Both the position numbers and the translations under genes were made by a program. Positions 7,053 through 11,625 of a stretch of DNA of 11,625 nt are shown one piece after another. The stretch spans positions 1 to 11,625 of the forward strand of contig DGRR01000202.1 of assembly GCA_002389995.1 (NCBI GenBank), given 5' to 3'. The notes under the pieces are model-generated. The model saw only the letters and a list, made by a program, of their open reading frames with translations, ran no database searches and was not told the origin of the DNA. The number at the start of each line of letters is the position of its first letter. The stretch's first letter is position 1. The stretch comes from Ruminococcus sp. UBA4383 (GTDB lineage: Bacteria; Bacillota; Clostridia; Oscillospirales; Ruminococcaceae).

Positions 7053-7752
7053 AATTATATCCTTTTTTAGTGACAGGTGTTTTGCCGTTTTGCGGAACGA
7101 TAAATATATTCATATTTTCATCGGCGGTCATGATAAAGACATCATTTTTCCTGATATTCATATCCGAAAGAATTTTTTCAATCTGATTTGTATTCATATT
7201 TAAAGAATTTGCAGCAGCTTTTATTATTTCACCGTCTGAAATTATAATTCTGGGAGGATTAAAAGATTTAATTTTTATATTAAGGTCGTCACGGGAGGGG
7301 ATATCTTCGGATTGTTTTTTCATGACTGATACTGCGCCCGTAGTTTCCACAACTGCAAACTGTACTTCTGATATGTCAAAAATATCCTTTCCCCTTAAAG
7401 CGGTCATGAGGTCATCAACGGAAAATCTCAACTGACGCAGTACATCAGGGTCAACATTTCCATTGCTTATGATTATTTTCGGACTGCCTGATATAATTTT
7501 CCTTATTTTCAGGGAACGCAGGTTTATCCATGATACGATTACTTCAAAGCATACAAGCGACAGAATCGGAGTTATGCCCACTATAAGCGGAATCCCTGAA
7601 TCTTCCAGCGGAAGTGTGGCTATATTTGAAACAAGAATAGTTATAACAAGTTCGGAGGGCTGTAATTCTCCGAGCTGACGTTTTCCCATAAGCCTGACGG
7701 CAAATATTACGAGAATATATAATATAAGTGAACGGATAAGTATAACGCTCAT
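7039..7752 (-). CDS. DUF421 (YetF/YcaP-like) membrane protein
   Basis: A 237-residue integral membrane protein of the DUF421/YetF family, normal in length. Three hydrophobic segments lie at about residues 4-20, 33-48 and 53-76. The hallmark RLMGKRQLGELQPSELV (20-36) is present, and the cytoplasmic part includes KIISGSPKIIISNGNVDPDVLRQLRFSVDDLMTALRGK (85-122) and a second alpha/beta stretch with PRIIISDGEI (167-176). Bacillus relatives (YetF, YdfS) are membrane proteins, some associated with the spore; the biochemical role of the family is not settled. An AAAGGAGGT site at 7758-7766 (complementary strand) lies five bases upstream of the ATG and fixes the start. The gene is first in a two-gene operon with the DUF4363-like gene. 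A terminator upstream separates it from the xylanase gene, and I could not find a convincing promoter in 7767-7809. Confidence 0.93.
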   Translation of the reverse strand: MSVILIRSLILYILVIFAVRLMGKRQLGELQPSELVITILVSNIATLPLEDSGIPLIVGITPILSLVCFEVIVSWINLRSLKIRKIISGSPKIIISNGNVDPDVLRQLRFSVDDLMTALRGKDIFDISEVQFAVVETTGAVSVMKKQSEDIPSRDDLNIKIKSFNPPRIIISDGEIIKAAANSLNMNTNQIEKILSDMNIRKNDVFIMTADENMNIFIVPQNGKTPVTKKGYNYDKN

Positions 7753-7773
7753 AAAATACCTCCTTTCAAATTA

Positions 7774-7791
7774 CAGGAATAGTTTTTCCTG
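7774..7791. repeat. Short inverted repeat upstream of the DUF421 gene
   Basis: CAGGAA (7774-7779) and TTCCTG (7786-7791) are separated by TAGTTT. The repeat lies just upstream of the DUF421 ribosome binding site, so it would form a small hairpin in the leader or act as a protein-binding site. It is short enough to be chance. Confidence 0.35.
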
Positions 7792-7800
7792 AAATTTATA

Positions 7801-7840
7801 AATAATACAAAAAACGGCTGAAAATATTTCAGCCGTTTTT
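7801..7840 (-). terminator. Intrinsic terminator of the xylanase/esterase gene
   Basis: A perfect 14-bp stem (arms 7810-7823 and 7827-7840, core CGGCTGAAA/TTTCAGCCG) closes a three-base loop. On the minus strand it is followed by TTTTTTGTATTATT. It lies about 45 bases past the stop of the xylanase/esterase and isolates that gene from the DUF421 operon, which reads in the same direction. The A/T flanks make it symmetric, but nothing on the plus strand needs it. Confidence 0.93.
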
Positions 7841-7885
7841 GTTGAGAAAAATTTGATGATTTCAGAAATTGTCTTTATTGTCTGA

Positions 7886-10690
7886 TTAATTGCACTTGCT
7901 GTAAACTGTACCGCCTTTGAGTTCCTTGCCGTTTACTGCAAAGAGTTCTGATACGGTAACTATCTGCCAGCCCTGAGATTTGAGGTAGGGAGCAAGATAT
8001 TCCATAGCTTCTGCTGTTGTGTCATAAGTTTCGTGACAGAGTACAATTGCATTTTTAAGAGAACCGTCATTCATAGCACCTGTTATTTTTGAGATGATAT
8101 CCTGAGTTGTAGCCTTATTCCAGTCGCCTGTATCAACACTGCAAGTTATAAGTGCAACGTCATTGAGTACGGACTGAACTTTTGCATCATAGTTGAGATA
8201 GGGCAGACGCATGATTTTTGAAGGTTCTGCGCCGATTATTGATTTAAGCTTTGCATGGGTTGTATCAAATTCGCTTCTTATTTCTGCTTCTGATTTTTCT
8301 GAAAGCTTGGGGTGAGTTGTTGAATGGTTAGCAATTTCCATGCCTTTGCTGTAAGCGTACTGGATTTCGCCCTTGTTTGAATCGTTGGTCCAGTCACCTA
8401 CATAGAAGAAAGTTGAATGGAAACCTGCATCAGCGATAGCATTTATAATTCTCATAGAAGGAGAAGTCGGGTCAGTACCCTTTGCACCGTCATCGAAACT
8501 TATAGCGACCATAGGCTTTGAAGGGTCAATCCATGAAATATCAACGCCTTCTTTTGCGGTTGAGTTTATTTCGGGAGCTTTTGCGGTAACAACGCCTTTT
8601 CCTGTTACAACAGAGGATTTTGTATTTTCGTGTGCGCCCATGAAGTCATCAACATAGTAATCAGTTTTGCTTTCGGGAGTTTCGATATACACTTTCATAT
8701 CAGAAGCATTTTCGGGGATTTTGAAAGAAGTATTTTCAATTTTAGTCCATTCGCCTGATTTAGCGGTTACAGATGTGATATTATCATAGTGAGCCTTGCC
8801 GTTTTCGTCATTATACTGTAAAGTAAGTGCAAATTCTGTTGAAGAACCGCTTGCCTGCATAACTGCTGCGCTGAAACTGTAAGATTTTCCTGCTGAGAAA
8901 TCATTTCCGAGAGTTTTTGCAACGCCCTGCCATGTATCTGTTCTGCCTGAAACCTTTGCGGAGGAATCTCCTGAATAATAATTATCCTTGTCGATTTCTA
9001 TTGTAACATTTCCCTGAGATTCAATGCTTGCGGCATCGTCAAAAGATATGCTGTAAATAGAATCCTGTGAGGGGGTAACGTTTTCTTCTGCGGGTGAATC
9101 GGAAGTTTCGGGAGCTTTGCCGTCCTTATAGCTTTCAGGGAGAGACTTTGTGATACCTGCATCATATCTCTGGATTGCAGCGGCATCATTTCCTGTAATG
9201 CCGTCACCACTGTTATAAACGTCTGCATTGAGGAGAGCTTCGCCTTCAAGGTTGTATTTACTGCGGTTTGCAATGTACTGGAGTATTCTTACAGAGTCGG
9301 AGATTGAAACTTTTCCGTCAAGGTTAGCATCGCCCCATAATCTGTCTGATGTTTCGGGTGTAGAAGTAGGAGCTTCTGTGGGAGCTTCGGTAGGAGCGTC
9401 TGTTACTTCGGAAGTTTTGCCTTCAACAGTTCCCTTGCCTGTGACAACAGATGATTTTGTACCTTCAACAGCACCTATTGCAGTATCAATATAGAAATCA
9501 ATTTCGGGGTCGGTAGCTTCTACATAGAGGAGCAGACCGCTTGCGCCTGTGGGGATTGTGTAGGAAGTATTTTCGATTTTAGTCCATTCGCCTGAATTTA
9601 CATCAGCCTCAGCGACTGTTGAATAATTTGTTTTGCCTGATGCATCAGTATATTCAAGAGTGAGCTTCATGGGCTGTGAAGAACCGCTTTTCTGGAGAGC
9701 TGCGAGGCTTATACTGTAAGTATTTCCAGCGACAAAAGCATCTGTCGGGAGAGAAAGTGCCGCACCGTTCCAGTCTTTGGTTCTGCCTGTAACGTGGAGG
9801 GAACTGCTTCCGCTGTAATAGTTTTTGGTATCGTTTGTTAAAGTTGTTTCGCCTCTTGATGACCATTTATCCTTGCCGCCCTCGAAATCGCTTGTAAAGT
9901 AGCAGCCGTTTTCGTCGGGTGTTGCAGTAATTTCGCCCGGTTTGTCATCAACTATTACGGGGTCACCGCCGCCGCCGTCACCGATACGGAGGTCATTTTG
10001 TGTTACGTTGGCTTTTCCTGAACTTTGCCAGCCTTCAACGTTGAGGGCAACTTCATGCAGACCGCCCATTTGCATACCATACTGTTCCCATGCCTTGAAG
10101 TGGTCGGAAACTGTAATAGTACCTTCTGAGCGCAAATCGCTGTCAACTCTTACGCTCCAGTACTGTTTGAAGTGTGTTACATTGGGGTCGATTGAAGGAC
10201 CGTCATGTTCGCCTGAATAAACTTCATAAGTACCGCCGTCTACCTGAATAAGACCCATTTTCTGGAAATTGTCTCCGGGTGGTCTCCAGCTTCCGTAGGT
10301 GTCGCAGATGTAATATTCCACGAGGGGGTCAACCGTCCAGCCGTAGATACAGAGGTATGAGTTTCCGTTCGGGTGATAGTCGCAGGCATAGTCAACGGCT
10401 ATACCGTCGAGGGTATCCCACTTGGGGTTTGCGTCCCATTTTTTGCCTGCACGGAAAAGAATATTGTGGATACCGTTCCATTCACAGGAATAAGTTCCGT
10501 TGCTTCCTGCATCGAATTTTGTTGTACCCTGACCGTACTGATTCCAGAGTTCGTAGTCATAGCCGTCTTTTTTGAAAGTTTCCTGATAGTCGGGTGGTTC
10601 TGCAAGGCTTGTTGCAGGCATAACGGCTGTCAGAGTGAGAAATGCTGAAACAGCACCTGAAACGAGTCGTTTGAATATACTCTTTTTCAT
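7886..10690 (-). CDS. Multidomain cellulosomal xylanase / acetylxylan esterase: GH11-CBM22-dockerin-CBM22-CE4
   Basis: A 934-residue secreted enzyme for acetylated xylan. Signal peptide about 1-30 (ends SLA). The GH11 endo-xylanase domain (about 32-237) has nucleophile Glu125 (LVEYYICDTYGSWRPPG), thumb PSI (165-167) and acid/base Glu219 (NVEGWQSSG). A CBM22-like xylan-binding module covers 264-409, then an Ala-Pro-Thr-Glu linker (431-446). An internal dockerin (about 450-513) has Asp/Asn calcium residues 454, 456, 458, 465 and a second, longer loop DVYNSGDGITGND (490-502), typical of R. flavefaciens. A second CBM22-like module is at 543-690. The CE4 deacetylase (about 720-917) has SFDDG (731-735, Asp733/Asp734), His789 and His793, RLPY (828-831), DTGDW (853-857) and LCH with His886; all key residues are present. 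The layout resembles R. flavefaciens 17 xylanase-esterases known to me, with an extra CBM22. The start follows GGGAGGAAA (10696-10704). It has its own promoter and terminator. Confidence 0.95.
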   Translation of the reverse strand: MKKSIFKRLVSGAVSAFLTLTAVMPATSLAEPPDYQETFKKDGYDYELWNQYGQGTTKFDAGSNGTYSCEWNGIHNILFRAGKKWDANPKWDTLDGIAVDYACDYHPNGNSYLCIYGWTVDPLVEYYICDTYGSWRPPGDNFQKMGLIQVDGGTYEVYSGEHDGPSIDPNVTHFKQYWSVRVDSDLRSEGTITVSDHFKAWEQYGMQMGGLHEVALNVEGWQSSGKANVTQNDLRIGDGGGGDPVIVDDKPGEITATPDENGCYFTSDFEGGKDKWSSRGETTLTNDTKNYYSGSSSLHVTGRTKDWNGAALSLPTDAFVAGNTYSISLAALQKSGSSQPMKLTLEYTDASGKTNYSTVAEADVNSGEWTKIENTSYTIPTGASGLLLYVEATDPEIDFYIDTAIGAVEGTKSSVVTGKGTVEGKTSEVTDAPTEAPTEAPTSTPETSDRLWGDANLDGKVSISDSVRILQYIANRSKYNLEGEALLNADVYNSGDGITGNDAAAIQRYDAGITKSLPESYKDGKAPETSDSPAEENVTPSQDSIYSISFDDAASIESQGNVTIEIDKDNYYSGDSSAKVSGRTDTWQGVAKTLGNDFSAGKSYSFSAAVMQASGSSTEFALTLQYNDENGKAHYDNITSVTAKSGEWTKIENTSFKIPENASDMKVYIETPESKTDYYVDDFMGAHENTKSSVVTGKGVVTAKAPEINSTAKEGVDISWIDPSKPMVAISFDDGAKGTDPTSPSMRIINAIADAGFHSTFFYVGDWTNDSNKGEIQYAYSKGMEIANHSTTHPKLSEKSEAEIRSEFDTTHAKLKSIIGAEPSKIMRLPYLNYDAKVQSVLNDVALITCSVDTGDWNKATTQDIISKITGAMNDGSLKNAIVLCHETYDTTAEAMEYLAPYLKSQGWQIVTVSELFAVNGKELKGGTVYSKCN
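8621..9064 (-). repeat. CBM22-like module copy 2 (pairs with 9464-9901)
   Basis: Encodes residues 543-690, between dockerin and esterase. It shares YYSG-SS---V-GRT--W-G, SGEWTKIENTS and the trailing TKSSVVTGKG (690-699) with the copy at 264-420; matched motifs are offset by a nearly constant 279-280 residues. On the DNA, a 19-base tract TTTTAGTCCATTCGCCTGA is identical in both. This supports duplication of module plus linker within the gene, followed by divergence. Confidence 0.85.
9464..9901 (-). repeat. CBM22-like module copy 1 (pairs with 8621-9064)
   Basis: Encodes residues 264-409, between the GH11 domain and the dockerin. The beta-sandwich pattern (DFEGGKDKW, YYSGSSSLHVTGRTKDWNG, DFYIDTAIGAVEG) fits CBM22 modules that bind xylan. 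It is the N-terminal partner of the duplicated pair, followed by TKSSVVTGKG (411-420), which recurs after copy 2. Confidence 0.85.
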
Positions 10691-10695
10691 AGCTT

Positions 10696-10704
10696 TTTCC
10701 TCCC
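10696..10704 (-). promoter_or_regulatory. Ribosome binding site of the xylanase/esterase gene
   Basis: On the minus strand GGGAGGAAA lies five bases before the ATG whose first base is 10690. It decides the start and puts the signal peptide MKKSIFKRLVSGAVSAFLTL at the very N-terminus. Confidence 0.85.
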
Positions 10705-10723
10705 AGAAAATAATAATGATATT

Positions 10724-10766
10724 GCTTCACGGACACACTGTTTATGTCCGACTCCATTTGTGAAGC
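10724..10766 (-). promoter_or_regulatory. Predicted 5'-end stem-loop in the xylanase/esterase mRNA leader
   Basis: Outer arms GCTTCAC (10724-10730) and GTGAAGC (10760-10766) pair over 7 bp; directly inside, GGACA (10731-10735) pairs with TGTCC (10745-10749). The loop is nine bases and one side has a ten-base bulge (10750-10759). With the promoter at 10777-10805, transcription should begin at about 10770, so the structure would sit almost at the mRNA 5' end, about 34 bases upstream of the start codon. It could stabilise the transcript or bind a regulator. It matches no riboswitch I recognise. Confidence 0.6.
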
Positions 10767-10776
10767 TTATGTATAT

Positions 10777-10805
10777 ATTTTATTACTTTTTTATGAACAT
10801 TTCAA
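10777..10805 (-). promoter_or_regulatory. Sigma-A-type promoter of the xylanase/esterase gene
   Basis: On the minus strand, TTGAAA (10805-10800) and TAAAAT (10782-10777) are separated by 17 bases, each one mismatch from consensus. An overlapping TTGACT lies just upstream with a worse spacing. The predicted transcription start near 10770 gives a leader of about 80 bases. Confidence 0.7.
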
Positions 10806-10946
10806 GTCAATTATTGCTGAAAAATTATTAATTGTTCAAATTTTGCTGTTAATTATCGACAATGATTTAATTTTCTGCTGTTCGGGAGCAATCTGCGATA
10901 ATTATATAATGACTTTTTGTATTAATTTACTTACGGTAAAAGCACA

Positions 10947-10976
10947 ATATATCAGTTAATGAGTATGATATATCAT
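10947..10976. promoter_or_regulatory. Candidate operator: 12-bp palindrome and direct repeat overlapping the -35 region
   Basis: ATGATATATCAT (10965-10976) is a perfect palindrome whose last base is the first base of the plus-strand -35 box. ATATATCA occurs at 10947-10954 and again inside the palindrome at 10968-10975, 21 bases apart, or two helical turns. The placement fits a repressor or activator site for the gene at 11090, but the sequence is AT-rich and could be coincidental. Confidence 0.4.
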
Positions 10977-11004
10977 TGAAAACCGTGAATTTATGAGATA
11001 TAAT
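10976..11004 (+). promoter_or_regulatory. Sigma-A-type promoter of the FN3 secreted-protein gene
   Basis: TTGAAA (10976-10981) and TATAAT (10999-11004) are 17 bases apart; a second TATAAT overlaps at 11004-11009. The predicted transcription start near 11011-11016 gives a leader of about 75-80 bases. Confidence 0.8.
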
Positions 11005-11023
11005 ATAATCACACTAAGGCAAG

Positions 11024-11044
11024 GGATATGCAATAGGCATATTC
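11024..11044 (+). promoter_or_regulatory. Leader stem-loop upstream of the FN3 secreted-protein gene
   Basis: ATATGC (11026-11031) and GCATAT (11037-11042) form a 6-bp stem with loop AATAG, extended by a G-U and a G-C pair (11025/11043, 11024/11044). It lies close to the predicted mRNA 5' end. No T-run follows directly, so it is not a clear terminator or attenuator. Confidence 0.4.
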
Positions 11045-11076
11045 AATTAATATCATTATATTTATTTATTTTTCTT

Positions 11077-11082
11077 GGAGGG
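11077..11082 (+). promoter_or_regulatory. Ribosome binding site of the FN3 secreted-protein gene
   Basis: GGAGGG followed by a seven-base spacer selects the ATG at 11090 over the in-frame ATG at 11102. Confidence 0.85.
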
Positions 11083-11089
11083 AAAAACA

Positions 11090-11625
11090 ATGAGAAACAC
11101 AATGTTAAGAAAGAGAGTAGCTTCACTCACAGCCGCAGCACTTATGTCTGTATCATCTGTAACGGGTGTTATCGGAGGAAGCGCAGTTTTTGCAGGACTT
11201 GCAAACACTATGGTTACAGTTGCCGCTGACAGCGTAAACGTTACAGCATCAGTCGGCTACGGTGAAGGTATGTACGCTACATGGTCACCTGTTGACGGCG
11301 CATCAGGCTACAATGTATACGTTGACGGAAATCAGATTGATTCAATGCTCGTAAGACAGTACAGCGGCTATTTCAGAGCTGATATGGTAGGTCTTGCAGA
11401 GGGCAGCCACACAATGAAAATCGTTCCTGTTATAAACGGCAAGGAAGATTCTTCAAGAGCGGCAGAAGCTTATGCAGATGCATATGCCCATGACAGAAGC
11501 GGTTTCGGATTCGTGAACGGTTCATCTTCAGGTGCTTACAACGATGACGGTACACTCAAATCAAATGCAACCGTTGTATATGTCACAAACGACAACAAGG
11601 ATACCGTAAAGGTTTCACTCCCCGA
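11090..11625 (+). CDS. Secreted protein with FN3-like domain, probably a pectate lyase (3' end outside window)
   Basis: The frame is open from the ATG at 11090 to the last base, giving the first 178 residues. The N-terminus is a long signal peptide (basic MRNTMLRKRV, then Ala/Ser/Val/Gly-rich, with a likely cleavage after an Ala near residue 45, TVAADS). Residues 48-132 look like a fibronectin type III-like domain (YATWSPVDGASGYNVYVDG, GLAEGSHTMKIVPVING). From residue 134 the segment HDRSGFGFVNGSSSGAY, then NDDGTLKSNATVVYVTN, resembles the beginning of the pectate lyase domain in ruminococcal and lachnospiral secreted proteins. That assignment is from recall, since the catalytic part is not in the window. 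The gene is divergent from the xylanase/esterase and has its own promoter. A dockerin may lie further on but cannot be seen. Secretion and FN3 are fairly sure; pectate lyase is moderate. Confidence 0.85.
   Translation, partial: MRNTMLRKRVASLTAAALMSVSSVTGVIGGSAVFAGLANTMVTVAADSVNVTASVGYGEGMYATWSPVDGASGYNVYVDGNQIDSMLVRQYSGYFRADMVGLAEGSHTMKIVPVINGKEDSSRAAEAYADAYAHDRSGFGFVNGSSSGAYNDDGTLKSNATVVYVTNDNKDTVKVSLP

Larger units (their letters stand above)
10691..11089. promoter_or_regulatory. Divergent AT-rich regulatory region between the xylanase/esterase and the FN3 secreted-protein gene
   Basis: A 399-base region with no credible gene; the short ORFs in it lack a ribosome binding site and family resemblance. 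It holds a minus-strand promoter and leader stem-loop for the xylanase/esterase, and a plus-strand promoter, palindrome and leader stem-loop for the gene at 11090, listed separately. The central part, 10806-10946, is AT-rich with many short A/T repeats in which I see no clear further element. Confidence 0.8.

Noticed and set aside
6739..7203. Plus-strand ORF of 154 codons opposite the DUF421/DUF4363 genes
   Set aside because: The opposite-strand genes have strong ribosome binding sites, overlap coupling and family motifs; this one has none.
7767..7809. Promoter for the DUF421 operon
   Set aside because: TATAAA-like and TTGTAT-like hexamers occur, but no -35/-10 pair has acceptable spacing; the promoter may overlap the terminator, but I cannot support a call.
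9942..10575. Plus-strand ORFs opposite the GH11 domain
   Set aside because: They are shadows of a secure GH11 coding region and resemble no protein family.
10806..10946. AT-rich short inverted repeats such as CAATTA/TAATTG as operators
   Set aside because: Such matches are expected by chance in this composition and have no consistent placement relative to the promoters.
10744..10959. Plus-strand 71-codon ORF in the divergent intergenic region
   Set aside because: No ribosome binding site; it runs through the minus-strand promoter and low-complexity AT-rich DNA.

Overview
The window looks like the chromosome of a fibre-degrading, cellulosome-forming ruminococcal Firmicute (Ruminococcus flavefaciens-like, Oscillospiraceae). 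The grounds are two dockerin-bearing secreted enzymes, one with a GH11-CBM22-dockerin-CBM22-CE4 layout typical of R. flavefaciens multidomain xylanase/esterases, an AT-leaning composition, Firmicute-type AGGAGG ribosome binding sites and Thr/Glu/Pro linkers. The species is an inference from protein character; no database search was possible.

Layout. (1) Positions 1-4206, plus strand: the 3' part of pheS, an unusual secreted SH3-domain lipoprotein gene, then complete pheT, closed by a strong intrinsic terminator. The lipoprotein gene splits the normally adjacent pheS-pheT pair and has no obvious promoter or terminator of its own, so it is probably co-transcribed. (2) 4237-6682, plus: a consensus promoter (TTGACA-17-TATAAT) drives a 784-residue secreted papain-family peptidase with a lectin-like domain, short leucine-rich repeats, three CxxC units exactly 28 residues apart and a C-terminal type I dockerin. 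(3) 6681-7766, minus: a two-gene overlapping operon, a DUF421 (YetF-like) membrane protein followed by a small membrane-anchored DUF4363-type protein, convergent with the peptidase gene. (4) 7810-10805, minus: a 934-residue bifunctional xylanase/acetylxylan esterase with duplicated CBM22-like modules on either side of an internal dockerin, ended by a 14-bp-stem terminator. (5) 10691-11089: a 399-bp AT-rich divergent regulatory region with TTGAAA-17-bp promoters pointing both ways and a stem-loop near each predicted mRNA 5' end. (6) 11090 to the window end, plus: the 5' part of a secreted protein with a fibronectin-III-like domain, probably a pectate lyase.

Functionally, the right half is a small plant-cell-wall degradation locus: debranching and cleavage of acetylated xylan by the GH11/CE4 protein, probable pectin attack by the divergent neighbour, and a dockerin-tagged cysteine peptidase that could be carried on the same scaffoldin. 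The left half is housekeeping translation with an extracytoplasmic lipoprotein gene embedded in it. No tRNA, rRNA, CRISPR array, insertion sequence or phage gene is visible.
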